DNA from: Pseudomonas sp. MTM4
GTDB taxonomy: Bacteria > Pseudomonadota > Gammaproteobacteria > Pseudomonadales > Pseudomonadaceae
Direction of reading: 5' to 3'
Length of the DNA stretch: 64,000 nucleotides
NCBI RefSeq assembly: GCF_019355055.1
Contig: NZ_CP048411.1
Span: 1,364,001-1,428,000, forward strand
Notes under the pieces: model-generated
Told to the model about the DNA's origin: nothing
Database searches by the model: none
What the model saw: the letters and a program-made list of their open reading frames with translations, nothing else
Part shown: positions 8,927 to 18,557 of the stretch, piece after piece
Layout of the letters: every line of letters starts with the position of its first letter
Numbering within the stretch: position 1 is the stretch's first letter
Translations under genes and position numbers: made by a program

Positions 8927-11353
8927 TCAGCCCTCCACACTGGCCGCCAGCGCGGCGGACTTGCGGCGGGACGCGGCTTTCCCCACCACCTCCGGCGTCC
9001 CCCGGTACTTGACCAGACGGGCCGAGCGGTCGAACCAGGCAGCCAGTCCCGGCAGCAGGAAGATCGCGCCAAACACATTAACCAGGAACATGAAACCGAG
9101 GAGGATGCCCATGTCGGCCTGGAACTTCAGCGGCGCAAAGGCCCAGGTGCCAACCCCGATGGACATAGTGAACGCGGTGAAGAGCGCGGCGGTACCGCGC
9201 TGGCGCATGGCCTCGTAGAAGGCCGTGCGCAAATCCCGCCCCTGGGCCAGTTCATGCTGCATCCGCTCATACAGATAGATGCCGTAATCGACACCGACCC
9301 CCACGCCGAGCGCTAGCACCGGCAGAGTGGACACTTTCAGGCCGATGTCGAAAGCGGCCATCAGCGCATTGCACAGCGTGGCGACGATGGCCAGCGGCGT
9401 GATGATGCACAGCACCGCACGGAAGGACCTGAACGTCAGCCAGCAGAACAACGCCACAGAGCCAAGCAACGCGCCGTGCATCTGCACTTCGGCATGTTTG
9501 ACCGCCTCATTGGAAGCGGCCATGACACCGGCGTTGCCGCCGGCCAGCTTGAACTTCACCTTGCTCTGGTCCACCCCCGCCAGGATGCGTTCGATTTCAT
9601 CCACCGCATGGGCGATGGTTTCGCCGCTGTGGTTTTCCAGGAACACCAGGATCTGCATGGTCTGGCAGCCGTCGAGCACCAGCCCGTGCGACTGTGAGTA
9701 AGCCATCGAGCCTGGCTGAAGTCCTCGTTGGGCACCGGGAATGGCCGCCCAGCGCGGGTTGCCCTCGTTGTTGCTTGCAATCGCCACCTTGCCCATTCCG
9801 GCAACGCTCTGCACCGATTGCACGCCTGCAACGCTGCGTGTCTGAAAGTCGACCTGCTCGACTGCGCGCATCACCTGCGGGTCCAGGCAAGCCTCGGTCA
9901 CGTTCGGTACGTCGGCGTAGATCGACAGCACGTCCAGGCCGATGGCATAGCTGCCGATAATCTGGGCGTTGTCCCGGTTGTAGCGAGAGGTGTCACGCAG
10001 TTCCGGCGCGCCGGTTCCGACGTCGCCGATGACCAGGTCACGGCTTTTCCAGGCACCGCCCAGCAACAGCACCAGACTGACCGCGAATACCACGAGCGCC
10101 GGGCCGGGCGTCGCCACCACCGACAGTTTCCACCACAGGGCGTGTCGCTCACCTTGGGACTCACCGCTGGTCTTGAGGGCACCACGCTCCAGATGCATAT
10201 GGGAAATGATGATCGGCAGCATGAGTTTGTTGGTGATGATCATCAGCATGACGCCGATGCACGCCGTCAGACCCAGCTCCCGCACGATCGGAATGTCGAT
10301 CAGCATGATCACGCCAAAGCCCAGCGCATTCATCAGCAATGCCAGCGCCCCCGGCACGAAGATCTTGCAGAACGCAGCGTGCGCGGCGTCCACCGCATTG
10401 CTGCCGGCCAGCACATCCTGCTTCCAGGCATTGGTCATCTGCACGGCGTGCGACACGCCGATGGAGAAAATCAGGAAGGGCACCAGGATCGACATTGGAT
10501 CGATGCCCAGACCCAGCAGTGGCAGCAGCCCGAGCAGCCATACGACGGGCAGTAATGCCACCAGCAGCGCCACGACGGTCAGTTTCAGTGACCGGCAGTA
10601 CATCCACAGCAACGCCGCGGTGATGAAGAAGGCGATGACGAAGAAACCCATCACCGCGACGAGGCCATCCACGACGTCGCCCACCAGTTTGGAGAAGCCG
10701 ACGATGTTCAACTCGATGTTTTCGCCGTCGAACCGTTCGCGAATTTCCTCCAGTTGCTTGGCGATCTCGACGTAGGACACCCGCTCGCCAGTCTGCGGAT
10801 TGAATTCCTGCAGATCGGCCCGGACCATCGCCGCACTCAGGTCATTGGCCACCAGTCGGCCGATCTGACCCGAGCGGGCGGTATTGTTGCGGACCTGTGC
10901 GAGGTCTTCCGGTGTGCCGCTGAACTGTGGCGGGACGACGACATCGCCGACATAACCGTTCTCGGTGACCTCGATATAACGCACATCGGGGGTGAACAAC
11001 GAACGTACGCTGGAGCGCCGCACACCGGGAATGAAGAACACTTCATCGGTCACCTTGCGCAGCGTGTCGAGGAATTGCTCGTTATAGATGTCTCCCTCGC
11101 CCTTCCAGCGGACGCTGACCAACAGGCTGTTGGCGCCGGTAAAAATTTCGCTGTAGTGCAGATAGTTCCGCATGAAGGGGTGAGAGACGGGAATCTGCTT
11201 GTTGAAGCCCGGGTCTAGCCGGACCTGAGTGGCGCTATAACCGAGCCCGAGCGTGATCAGGATGAATATCGCCAACAGTGGCTTGCGCCACGCCAGCAAG
11301 CGATCGGCACTGCCCGTGACAAAGCGGGCAACCCAGCGATTACGGTTCGTCAT
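8927..11353 (-). CDS. MMPL/RND-superfamily transporter
   Basis: 808 aa. One N-terminal helix is followed by a large periplasmic loop, then a cluster of helices (around VAVMGFFVIAFFITAALLWMYC and LLGLLPLLGLGIDPMSILVPFLIFSIGV), a second large loop and a second helix cluster with TLPVLALGVGVGVDYGIYLYERM. That duplicated RND layout and the GVGVDYGIY motif fit MMPL/HpnN-type lipid transporters. AAGGA is 6 bases before the ATG at 11353. It follows the YCF48-like gene by 9 bp. Genes of this type often sit beside DUF1302/DUF1329 genes in steroid and hydrocarbon degraders; moving a hydrophobic substrate is the likely role. Confidence 0.85.
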   Translation of the reverse strand: MTNRNRWVARFVTGSADRLLAWRKPLLAIFILITLGLGYSATQVRLDPGFNKQIPVSHPFMRNYLHYSEIFTGANSLLVSVRWKGEGDIYNEQFLDTLRKVTDEVFFIPGVRRSSVRSLFTPDVRYIEVTENGYVGDVVVPPQFSGTPEDLAQVRNNTARSGQIGRLVANDLSAAMVRADLQEFNPQTGERVSYVEIAKQLEEIRERFDGENIELNIVGFSKLVGDVVDGLVAVMGFFVIAFFITAALLWMYCRSLKLTVVALLVALLPVVWLLGLLPLLGLGIDPMSILVPFLIFSIGVSHAVQMTNAWKQDVLAGSNAVDAAHAAFCKIFVPGALALLMNALGFGVIMLIDIPIVRELGLTACIGVMLMIITNKLMLPIIISHMHLERGALKTSGESQGERHALWWKLSVVATPGPALVVFAVSLVLLLGGAWKSRDLVIGDVGTGAPELRDTSRYNRDNAQIIGSYAIGLDVLSIYADVPNVTEACLDPQVMRAVEQVDFQTRSVAGVQSVQSVAGMGKVAIASNNEGNPRWAAIPGAQRGLQPGSMAYSQSHGLVLDGCQTMQILVFLENHSGETIAHAVDEIERILAGVDQSKVKFKLAGGNAGVMAASNEAVKHAEVQMHGALLGSVALFCWLTFRSFRAVLCIITPLAIVATLCNALMAAFDIGLKVSTLPVLALGVGVGVDYGIYLYERMQHELAQGRDLRTAFYEAMRQRGTAALFTAFTMSIGVGTWAFAPLKFQADMGILLGFMFLVNVFGAIFLLPGLAAWFDRSARLVKYRGTPEVVGKAASRRKSAALAASVEG

Positions 11354-11362
11354 GAGCATTCC

Positions 11363-12331
11363 TTATTTACGGGCCGCGAAGAGATTGGGGCCTTGAAATC
11401 TCAAGCCATGCTGACCGGCCACAATCAGGCTGCCGTCACGCAGCATCACCGCCGAGGTGAGCGTGTCCTGCCCCTTGACGTAGCCCGTCTGGGTCAGCTC
11501 TCCGGTTTCATCGAGCCGGGCAAAGGCCCCGCCGCTTCCCACGATCAACACCCCGCCGTCGTCAGTACGGGCATGCCCGTACAAGGGCAAACGGTGGCCG
11601 AGTTCCACCTTTTCCCAGGTGGCGCCGTCGTCATGCGTGGCGAACACGTTGCCGCGCATTCCATAGGCGACCCAGTGACTGCCCGACAGCCGCGACACTC
11701 CAAACAATGAACCTTCATAGAACGGCTCGACCTGAGCCCAGCTCTTGCCCGCATCGAGCGAACGCAAGACCAGTCCCATCTCCCCGACGAGGATTCGGCG
11801 TCCGTCGGCGGCGCCATCCATGCTGTTGAGGTGTTCGCCATTGATCGGGAGGCTCTGCTCGGCCCAGTGCTCACCGGCGTCGGTGGAGACATAGAACTTG
11901 CCGAAGCTGCCAAAGGCATATATCTGCTGCCCGTCTTCGCTCCAGAGACCAAGTAACGGCTCGCCGAGGGCAGCGTCGTACATCGTCGTGGTCCAGTTGC
12001 GGCCCCGGTCCGTGCTTCGCAGAATCAGGTTGTCGTGGCCCACGACCAGCAAGGTTTCGTCACCGTAAGCGGCAATGGCGGTAAGGGTTACCGGCTTTTT
12101 GGCCTGCTCATGACGACCGCTCCAGGTTTGGCCCTTGTCGTCACTGAACAGAATCGTGCCGCGCTCGCCAACGGCGATCAACGTATCGTCAAGGCGCGTC
12201 ATGTTGTTGATATGCACGCGTGTGACGTCCAGCTGGGCCGCGCGTGCCGCCTCCTCACTCCGGGGCGAGAAGGCGTAGACCACCAACACCGCGACGACGA
12301 AACAGAACGCGTAGCTGATCAGTTTGCTCAT
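11363..12331 (-). CDS. YCF48/BNR-like beta-propeller protein
   Basis: 322 aa from MSKLISYAFCFVVAVLVVYAFS, an uncleaved or signal-type N-terminal helix. The rest is built from repeats of the BNR/YCF48 kind: FSDDKGQTW, RSTDRGRNW, VSTDAGEHW, RSLDAGKSW, ATHDDGATW, which predict a periplasmic beta-propeller. GGAGGG precedes the ATG by about 9 bases. Its gene is directly upstream of the MMPL gene, so the two probably work together; an assembly or accessory role is inferred, as for HCF136-type proteins. A cluster box lies 140 bp upstream. Confidence 0.8.
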   Translation of the reverse strand: MSKLISYAFCFVVAVLVVYAFSPRSEEAARAAQLDVTRVHINNMTRLDDTLIAVGERGTILFSDDKGQTWSGRHEQAKKPVTLTAIAAYGDETLLVVGHDNLILRSTDRGRNWTTTMYDAALGEPLLGLWSEDGQQIYAFGSFGKFYVSTDAGEHWAEQSLPINGEHLNSMDGAADGRRILVGEMGLVLRSLDAGKSWAQVEPFYEGSLFGVSRLSGSHWVAYGMRGNVFATHDDGATWEKVELGHRLPLYGHARTDDGGVLIVGSGGAFARLDETGELTQTGYVKGQDTLTSAVMLRDGSLIVAGQHGLRFQGPNLFAARK

Positions 12332-12470
12332 GGCACACCACCCTCCGGTCGGCACTCACTGCGCAGACACGCAGCGGTGCTCGTTGTTCTTGTTTTGGGT
12401 CGGCCGACGAACATCCCGCATACCCGGATCGCAGCCTTTGCCCGATCTTCTGCGCCCAGGCGACAGTGAA

Positions 12471-12488
12471 CATCGTCCAAATGGCTTA
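12471..12488 (-). promoter_or_regulatory. Steroid-cluster box upstream of YCF48-MMPL operon
   Basis: The coding strand reads TAAGCCATTTGGACGATG: the right half GGACGATG is perfect, the left half differs at two positions. A GAAGAT hexamer follows after 20 bp (12445-12450). The leader to the YCF48 start would be about 105 nt. Confidence 0.6.
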
Positions 12489-12524
12489 CACCCGACCGGC
12501 AGGCACCCGCCCGGGCGTGAAAGC

Positions 12525-13727
12525 TCAAGGCAGCTCGAACAGTCCGGCTGCGCCCATGCCGCCACCGATGCACATGGACACCACGACATGCCGCGCACCC
12601 CGCCGCCGGCCTTCGAGCAGCGCATGACCCACCATCCTGGCGCCGCTCATACCAAACGGATGCCCAATGGCAATGGCGCCTCCGTTGACGTTCAGCCGAT
12701 CGTTGGCGATGCCCAAGGCGTCGCGGCAGTGCAGCACCTGGCAGGCGAAGGCCTCGTTGATTTCCCAGAGGTCGATATCCGACACCCGCAGGTTGAAGCG
12801 CTCCAGCAACTTGGGCACCGCGTAGACAGGGCCGATGCCCATCTCTTCCGGACTGCAGCCTGCCACCGCGATACCGCGATAGATCCCCAGCGGCGCCAGC
12901 CCACGGCGATCGGCCTCGGCACGGCTCATCAGCAGGCAGGCGGCCGCGCCATCGGACAGCTGCGAGGCATTGCCGGCCGTGATGTGCTCGCCCTGCTGGA
13001 CCCACTTGCCGTTTTTCCACACTGGATTCAGTGACTGCAGCGCTTCGAGGGTGGTACTGGCGCGGTTGCACTCGTCACGATCAGCCACCACCGTTTCGTG
13101 GCCGGCCGGATTGCCTTCCTTGTCGAACAGCAGCCGGCTGGCCGATAGCGGTACGATTTCGTCGGCAAACAATCCGGCTTGCTGCGCGGCAGCGGTGCGT
13201 TGCTGGCTTTGCAGGGCGTATTCGTCTTGTGCCAGGCGACTGATGCCGTAGCGACTGGCGACGATCTCGGCGGTCTCGATCATGGGCATGTAAGCGGTCG
13301 GCATAAGCTGCAGCACCGCTTCGGACTGCGCCCGGTATGCGTTCTTGTGCTTGTTCTGGGTTAGCGAAAGGGATTCCACCCCGCCCGCCACGGCGATACC
13401 CAACTCGCCACATGCGATGCCCTTGGCCGCTACGCCTATGGACATCAGCCCCGACGCGCACATGCGATCCAGCGCCATACCCGGCACACTCTCGGGTAAC
13501 CCGCCCGTATAGGCGCAGAGTCGGCCGATGTTGAATCCCTGAGTGCCTTGCTGGACGGCCGCCCCCATGATTACGTCATCCACCTCGCCCGGCGCCACGC
13601 CGGCGCGTTCGACCACTGCGCGCACCACCTGGCCGCCGAGCACCGGCGCCTCAGTATCGTTGAACGAACCCCGGAAAGACTTGGTCAGCGCGGTACGCGC
13701 GGTGGAAACGATCACGGCTTCTTGCAT
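12525..13727 (-). CDS. Thiolase (acetyl-CoA acetyltransferase family)
   Basis: 400 aa from [21 protein letters not shown] lies 8 bases upstream, so the long frame to 13913 is not used. The nucleophile Cys90 is in [12 protein letters not shown], the base pair in [15 protein letters not shown] and [10 protein letters not shown]. Thiolases cleave 3-ketoacyl-CoA with CoA. It ends the ipdF-MaoC-thiolase operon and could serve side-chain beta-oxidation or a late ring step. It is distinct from FadA6 at 16333. Substrate unresolved. Confidence 0.88.
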   Translation of the reverse strand: MQEAVIVSTARTALTKSFRGSFNDTEAPVLGGQVVRAVVERAGVAPGEVDDVIMGAAVQQGTQGFNIGRLCAYTGGLPESVPGMALDRMCASGLMSIGVAAKGIACGELGIAVAGGVESLSLTQNKHKNAYRAQSEAVLQLMPTAYMPMIETAEIVASRYGISRLAQDEYALQSQQRTAAAQQAGLFADEIVPLSASRLLFDKEGNPAGHETVVADRDECNRASTTLEALQSLNPVWKNGKWVQQGEHITAGNASQLSDGAAACLLMSRAEADRRGLAPLGIYRGIAVAGCSPEEMGIGPVYAVPKLLERFNLRVSDIDLWEINEAFACQVLHCRDALGIANDRLNVNGGAIAIGHPFGMSGARMVGHALLEGRRRGARHVVVSMCIGGGMGAAGLFELP

Positions 13728-13752
13728 GGCAGTATTCCTCATGGAGCGGGCC

Positions 13753-14223
13753 TCATGGTGCGGGGTTGAAGGTGTAACGGCTGATGGTGTCCACCACGCA
13801 GCCAGGGCGGTCGCTGTCCTCGATTTCGACGGTGACGCGGACCACGACCTGCAGCGCGCTATTGGGCAGCGATTCCACGGAGCTGATCTCGCCGGTGCCG
13901 CGCACGCGTGCACCGACCTTTACCGGCGCAGGGAAGCGCACCCGGTCGCAGCCGTAGTTCACGCCCATCAACAGGTTGTCCACGCGCATCAGCTGCGGCA
14001 GGAAGAAATTGACCAGCGACAGGGTCAGGTAGCCGTGGGCGATGCAGCCCTTGAATGGCCCCTTTCGCGCGCGCTCGGGGTCGACGTGAATCCACTGGTG
14101 ATCGCCCGTGGCCTCGGCGAACCCGTTCACTCGTTCCTGCTCGATGGGCAACCAGTCGGTTGCGCCGAGCGACTCACCTACCGCCGCGTGCAGCTGTTCG
14201 GCACTGCTGAATATTCGTGTCAT
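13753..14223 (-). CDS. MaoC-like (R)-enoyl-CoA hydratase
   Basis: 156 aa, a single hot-dog domain. The hydratase motif is clear: [20 protein letters not shown] then [12 protein letters not shown], with Asp and His as the expected catalytic pair. It would hydrate trans-2-enoyl-CoA esters to 3R-hydroxyacyl-CoA. It lies between the IpdF-type SDR (9 bp upstream) and the thiolase (25 bp downstream), so hydration, oxidation and thiolysis are encoded together. GAGGA precedes the ATG. Confidence 0.85.
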   Translation of the reverse strand: MTRIFSSAEQLHAAVGESLGATDWLPIEQERVNGFAEATGDHQWIHVDPERARKGPFKGCIAHGYLTLSLVNFFLPQLMRVDNLLMGVNYGCDRVRFPAPVKVGARVRGTGEISSVESLPNSALQVVVRVTVEIEDSDRPGCVVDTISRYTFNPAP

Positions 14224-14232
14224 GAGCGTTCC

Positions 14233-15018
14233 TCAGGCGTGCTGCGAGCTGACCGAAAGCACTTCGCCAACCATGTAGGAGGCGTAGTCGCTGGCTAGAA
14301 AAATCATGACGTTGGCCACTTCCCAGACCTCGGCGGCACGGCCGAACGCCTCTCGGCTGGTCAGTTGCTCGAGCAGATCCTCGCTGGCGGCCTTCTTCAG
14401 GAAGTCATGCAGGGCGATAGAGGGCGACACCGCGTTGATACGCACGCCGAAGTCGGCAGCCTCCAGGGCGCTGCAACGGGTCAGCGCCATCACCCCGGCT
14501 TTCGCCGCGGCGTAGTGGGCCTGTTCTTTCTGCGCGCGCCAGCCGAGCACGGAGGCGTTGTTGACGATGGCGCCGCTACCACGCTGTTGCATGTGCGGCA
14601 GCATGGCGCGGGTCATGCGAAAGGTGCCGGTCAGAGTGATATCCAGCACTCGCAGCCACTCTTCGTCGGTCATGTCGACGACACGCTTCTGGCCGCCCAG
14701 GCCGGCGTTGTTGATCAGCACGTCGACCCCGCCCAGGGCCTGCTCAGCGGCAGCGACCAGCGCCTGAACATCCGCCTCGACAGTGACATTGCACAGCTGG
14801 CCGTAGACAGCCTCAAGGCCGGTCTCGGCCTTGAGCTTCTCGACCGCTTCTTCCAGACGACGCGGATGGATATCGGAAATCATCAGCGCGCGACAGCCTT
14901 CCTCGGCGCTACGCCGAGCGGCCGCATAGCCGATGCCGCCTCCTGCGGCGGCGGTGATTAAAACGGACTTGCCGGCCAGCAACTGGTGACCAGGCACATA
15001 GGCGGGAGCATGTTTCAC
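14233..15018 (-). CDS. ipdF: IpdF-like short-chain dehydrogenase
   Basis: 261 aa from a GTG at 15018, preceded by GAGG 7 bases upstream; an ATG at 15051 has no ribosome site. Rossmann motif TAAAGGGIG, active-site Ser in NNASVLGW and YAAAK. The stretch with WRAQKEQAHYAAAKAGVMA and the C-terminus ASYMVGEVLSVSSQHA closely resemble actinobacterial IpdF, which oxidises the 5-hydroxyl of the hydrindane-propionyl/carboxyl-CoA intermediates in ring C/D degradation. Resemblance is from memory of the family, not an alignment. It heads its own operon behind a cluster box. Confidence 0.8.
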   Translation of the reverse strand: MKHAPAYVPGHQLLAGKSVLITAAAGGGIGYAAARRSAEEGCRALMISDIHPRRLEEAVEKLKAETGLEAVYGQLCNVTVEADVQALVAAAEQALGGVDVLINNAGLGGQKRVVDMTDEEWLRVLDITLTGTFRMTRAMLPHMQQRGSGAIVNNASVLGWRAQKEQAHYAAAKAGVMALTRCSALEAADFGVRINAVSPSIALHDFLKKAASEDLLEQLTSREAFGRAAEVWEVANVMIFLASDYASYMVGEVLSVSSQHA

Positions 15019-15076
15019 GATGGCACCTCGGATTGGAAAACCTGAGGCCATCTAAGCGCGGCGACTGACGGGCCGG

Positions 15077-15094
15077 CATCGTCAAAACGGACGG
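15077..15094 (-). promoter_or_regulatory. Steroid-cluster box upstream of ipdF operon
   Basis: Coding strand CCGTCCGTTTTGACGATG: GTCC and GACGATG are kept, the first two bases differ. TTAGAT follows after 21 bp. The box lies 59 bp from the GTG start. Confidence 0.65.
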
Positions 15095-15139
15095 GGTGCA
15101 ATGGTGGTGGGTGGGCAACGCGGCGCGCTGCTTCAGCTC

Positions 15140-15245
15140 GTAGGGTGGGCTTCAGCCCACCGGAGCTCGACGCCGTTCACGCAGACCAGGCCAGGCGGTT
15201 ATGAAGGCGGTGCCAGAGCTAGTGGTGGGCTGAAGCCCACCCTAC
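15140..15245. repeat. REPIN-like inverted pair of palindromic extragenic repeats
   Basis: A 22-bp sequence at 15140-15161 recurs as an exact reverse complement at 15224-15245, 62 bp apart. Each copy is itself a hairpin: an 8-bp stem (GGTGGGCT/AGCCCACC) with a 2-base centre. This is the structure of a REP doublet (REPIN) as mobilised by RAYT transposases in Pseudomonas. It lies between ipdF and the next SDR, and may also affect transcript ends. Confidence 0.8.
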
Positions 15246-15260
15246 AGGGACGTGAGTTTT

Positions 15261-16145
15261 TCAACTGCCCCAAACCTTCTGCGCCGCAGGGGCCTCCGCG
15301 AGGATCTGAGCAATGGCCTCGCCGGCCTCGGCGGGTTGCCAGCGCTCGTTTTTCTCACGGGTGACTCCGGTGCGCCAGCCGTCGGCCAGCGAGATGCGCC
15401 CTCCCTCGGCCTCGAACACCTGTCCGGTGACCTGTGCCGATTCGACCGAAGCCAGCCAGGCCAGAACGGTCGATACGTTTTCCGGCGCCCAATAGTCGAA
15501 GCTGCCGTCCTCGGGCTTGGCCATGCGTGTTGCCATGGCCTCTACGGCCGTGGTCATCCCGGTGCGGGCGGCCGGGGCGACGGCGTTGGCGGTGATACCG
15601 TAGCGGCCCAGTTCCGCAGCCTGGTTCAGCGTCAGTGCGGCAATCCCGGCCTTGGCGGCGGCGTAGTTGGACTGACCGATGGAGCCTTGCAGCCCCGCGC
15701 CGGACGTCGTGTTGAGGATCCGTGCATCGACTTTCCGCCCCGCCTTGCTCTGGTCGCGCCAGTAATGCACGGCGTGCGAACTGATGCAGAAATGGCCCTT
15801 CAGATGCACCGCCATGATGGCGTCCCAGTCAGCCTCGGTCATGGAAGCGAACATGCGGTCGCGGTTGATGCCGGCGTTGTTCAACACCACGTGCAGATCA
15901 CCAAAGGTTTCGATGGCCTGACGCACCGCGTTCTCGCTGTCGGCGTAGTGGGTGATGTCGGAGGTGTTCACCACCGCACGGCCACCATCAGCCGTTATCT
16001 GGTCGACCACCGCCTGTGCAGCAGCCTGGTTGATGTCATTGACCAGCACACAGGCGCCTTCGGCGGCGAATACACGGGCATGCGCGGCGCCCAGGCCGCC
16101 ACCTGCGCCCGTGATGATGACGACTCTATCGTTGAGAATTCCCAT
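15261..16145 (-). CDS. SDR, 3-hydroxyacyl-CoA dehydrogenase / 17beta-HSD4-like
   Basis: 294 aa from MGILNDRV; AAGGA lies upstream. Rossmann motif TGAGGGLGAAH, catalytic Ser in NTTSGAGLQGSIGQSNYAAAK. The extra length (about 40 residues beyond classical SDRs), with VFEAEGGRISLADGWR, matches the actinobacterial steroid SDR type represented by Rv3548c and the dehydrogenase part of 17beta-HSD4. Likely oxidises a 3-hydroxyacyl-CoA of the side chain or hydrindane. It sits 187 bp after fadA6 with no box of its own seen, so it may be the last gene of the hsaC operon. Confidence 0.82.
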   Translation of the reverse strand: MGILNDRVVIITGAGGGLGAAHARVFAAEGACVLVNDINQAAAQAVVDQITADGGRAVVNTSDITHYADSENAVRQAIETFGDLHVVLNNAGINRDRMFASMTEADWDAIMAVHLKGHFCISSHAVHYWRDQSKAGRKVDARILNTTSGAGLQGSIGQSNYAAAKAGIAALTLNQAAELGRYGITANAVAPAARTGMTTAVEAMATRMAKPEDGSFDYWAPENVSTVLAWLASVESAQVTGQVFEAEGGRISLADGWRTGVTREKNERWQPAEAGEAIAQILAEAPAAQKVWGS

Positions 16146-16332
16146 GCTTCGTTCCTTTTTCAATATGTGACGGTCGGTCGAAGGCGCCTGCAGACGCGTC
16201 GCTAGCGCAGGTCAGGCAAGGCGAAATCGGCTGGGGAAGCGGAGTTTGCCGAGGCCAATGAGCATTCCACGATCGATTTCAACGCGGCTTGACCAAGCGC
16301 AGCAGCGTCTGCCGCGCCCAGGGCCTGTCGAT

Positions 16333-17484
16333 CTAAAGACGTTCGATGATAGTGACGTTCGCCTGCCCGCCGCCCTCGCACATCGTCTGCAAGCCGAAGC
16401 GTCCGCCGCTGCGCTCCAGTTCATGGAGCAGCGTGGTCATCAGCCTGGCGCCCGTGGCACCCAGCGGGTGGCCGAGGGCGATGGCCCCGCCGTTGACGTT
16501 GGTCTTGGCGGGGTCGTAATCCAGCTCCTTTTGCCACGCCATAACCACCGATGCGAAGGCCTCATTGATCTCCACAAGATCGATATCCGCCATTGTCATC
16601 CCGGCCTTTTTCAGGGCATGACGAGTCGCTTCGATCGGCGCGGTGAGATGCCAGATGGGATCGTCGCCTCGGACCGACAGGTGATGAATGCGCGCCCGCG
16701 GGGTCAGCCCGTAGCGTGCGAGCGCGGCCTCGGAAACCACCAGCAGCGCCGCCGAGGCGTCGCACGTCTGGCTGGAGACCGCGGCGGTGATATCCGGGTA
16801 CGTCGGGTCGACCGGTTCCAGCGATGCCATTTTGTCCAGCGTCGTCTGGCGCGGCGTTTCGTCGGCCCAAACACCTTCGAGCGGGACGATTTCACGCGTG
16901 AAGCGCCCGCCCTCGATGGCCGCCAAGGCGCGGCGATGGCTTTCCAGCGCAAAGCACTCCATCTGCGCACGGCTGATGTCCCAGTGACTGGCAATGCGCT
17001 GAGCGGCGTGGAACTGGTTCACCGGTTGATTACCGAAGCGCGCCTGCCATCCACGGCTGCCGGAAAACGGATCGGTGAAGCCCAGCGGCTGCCCGGCAAG
17101 CATCGCCGAGGAAATCGGAATCTGGGTCATGGTCTGCACGCCGCCGACCGCAATCACATCCTGAGTTCCGCTCATCACCGCCTGCGCGGCGAAGTGCAGC
17201 GCCTGCTGCGACGAGCCGCACTGGCGATCCACTGTAGTGCCCGGCACATTCAGTGGAAGGCCCGCCGCCAACCAGGCGGTGCGGGCAATATCCCCGGCTT
17301 GCGAACCGATGGTGTCAACGCAGCCGAAGATCACATCGTCATATTCAGCTGCGGGAACCACGTTGCGCTCCACCAGCGCCTTGAGCGCATGCGCCCCGAG
17401 GTCGATGGCATGGACATGGGCAAGACCACCCTTGCGTTTGCCGGTAGGGCTGCGCAGGGCGTCGACAATATAGGCTTCAGGCAC
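16333..17484 (-). CDS. fadA6: FadA6-like thiolase of ring C/D degradation
   Basis: 383 aa. Nucleophile Cys89 in VDRQCGSSQQA, then GGAIALGHPLGATGA and TMCEGGGQANVTIIERL. Long stretches (AEAY-type start, DPFSGSRGW region, ARIHHLSVRGDDPIW) read like actinobacterial FadA6, the thiolase acting after IpdAB in HIP degradation to give 4-methyl-5-oxo-octanedioyl-CoA. It overlaps in function with the ipdABC/echA20 genes upstream in the same operon, 3 bp after the small acyl-CoA dehydrogenase. Confidence 0.85.
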   Translation of the reverse strand: MPEAYIVDALRSPTGKRKGGLAHVHAIDLGAHALKALVERNVVPAAEYDDVIFGCVDTIGSQAGDIARTAWLAAGLPLNVPGTTVDRQCGSSQQALHFAAQAVMSGTQDVIAVGGVQTMTQIPISSAMLAGQPLGFTDPFSGSRGWQARFGNQPVNQFHAAQRIASHWDISRAQMECFALESHRRALAAIEGGRFTREIVPLEGVWADETPRQTTLDKMASLEPVDPTYPDITAAVSSQTCDASAALLVVSEAALARYGLTPRARIHHLSVRGDDPIWHLTAPIEATRHALKKAGMTMADIDLVEINEAFASVVMAWQKELDYDPAKTNVNGGAIALGHPLGATGARLMTTLLHELERSGGRFGLQTMCEGGGQANVTIIERL

Positions 17485-17487
17485 GGC

Positions 17488-18546
17488 TTAGTCCTCGAAG
17501 GTGTATTGAGGGCCGACAGGCGCGCCGTCGGCGAGGATGGCAGCCGCCACCCGGGAATTGTGAAAGGCGCGGTCGCCCCATGAAGAATCCAGAGCCCAGG
17601 CGCGCTTCATGAACATCTGCAGATCGACTTCCCACGTGTAGCCCATGGCACCGTGCACCTGAATGCCGTGCCGTGCAGCGAGCGCGGCCGCCTCGCAGCA
17701 GGCCAGCTTGGCGTGGGAAACATGCACAGCGGCTCGCTCGTCACCGTGCGCCACGGCGTGAGCGGCGCGATAGAGCACCGGTTTGGCGAACTCGATCTTG
17801 CTGGCGACATCCGCCAGATGATGCTTGATGGCTTGAAAGCTGCCGATCGGCTTGCCGAACTGCTTGCGCTGCACCACGTAGTCGACCGAGAGGTCGAGCA
17901 TGCGCTGGGCCAGGCCAAGGCTCTGCCCGGCAACAGCCAGCGCACCGCGGTTGAGGGTTGCCGCCCAAAGCCGGCGCGCCTGTTCGGCGTCTGCCAGGCA
18001 CGTTGCAGCGTCGGGGCTCCAGCTGACCCGACACAGGCGGCGTGAGCTGTCGATGCTCCGGTTGTGTTCGAGATCGATGGCAGAGCGCTCCACGGCGTAA
18101 ATCGAACCGCCGCGTTCGAGAAGCAGCACGTCGGCCATATGGGCATCGGCAACGAAGTGATTGACCGAGTGGCCGACTGCGATACGCGATCCGCCGGCAG
18201 CGATGCCCTCGAGCAGCACGCTGCGCAGCGGACTGTCGTCCTGCATGTCTCTCAACAGGCTGGCGGCAACGTAGGCCGTATCGGCCAGCGAATCAGGGAT
18301 GGCGTAATAACCCAGCTCCTGAGTCAGCAGCGCCCAGGCAATATCATCCATGCCCAGCCCGCCTTGGGCTTCGGGTATGCAAAGCGCTGTGAGCCCCTGC
18401 TCCGCCATCTTCGAGCGCAACTCGGCAGATCGGCCATCGTCGGTTTCCCAGATCTCACGCAGCATCTCGGGCGGCGCTTCGGTCATCAGGAAGCGGCTGA
18501 TCGCTTCGCGGAAGGCGAGCTGATCTTCGGTAAAGGTGAAGTCCAT
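17488..18546 (-). CDS. Acyl-CoA dehydrogenase, small-subunit type
   Basis: 352 aa, shorter than classical 380-residue enzymes. N-terminal helical domain (MDFTFTEDQLAFREAISRFL), a beta domain where the usual FAD motifs are weak, and the C-terminal block YVVQRKQFGKPIGSFQAIKHHLADV followed by HGAMGYTWEVDLQMFMKRA. In steroid degraders such proteins pair with a larger one as alpha2beta2 heterotetramers. The large partner is directly upstream (11 bp), so a FadE31/32/33 or ScdC1C2-type complex is likely. Confidence 0.83.
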   Translation of the reverse strand: MDFTFTEDQLAFREAISRFLMTEAPPEMLREIWETDDGRSAELRSKMAEQGLTALCIPEAQGGLGMDDIAWALLTQELGYYAIPDSLADTAYVAASLLRDMQDDSPLRSVLLEGIAAGGSRIAVGHSVNHFVADAHMADVLLLERGGSIYAVERSAIDLEHNRSIDSSRRLCRVSWSPDAATCLADAEQARRLWAATLNRGALAVAGQSLGLAQRMLDLSVDYVVQRKQFGKPIGSFQAIKHHLADVASKIEFAKPVLYRAAHAVAHGDERAAVHVSHAKLACCEAAALAARHGIQVHGAMGYTWEVDLQMFMKRAWALDSSWGDRAFHNSRVAAAILADGAPVGPQYTFED

Positions 18547-18557
18547 GGTCGCCCCCT

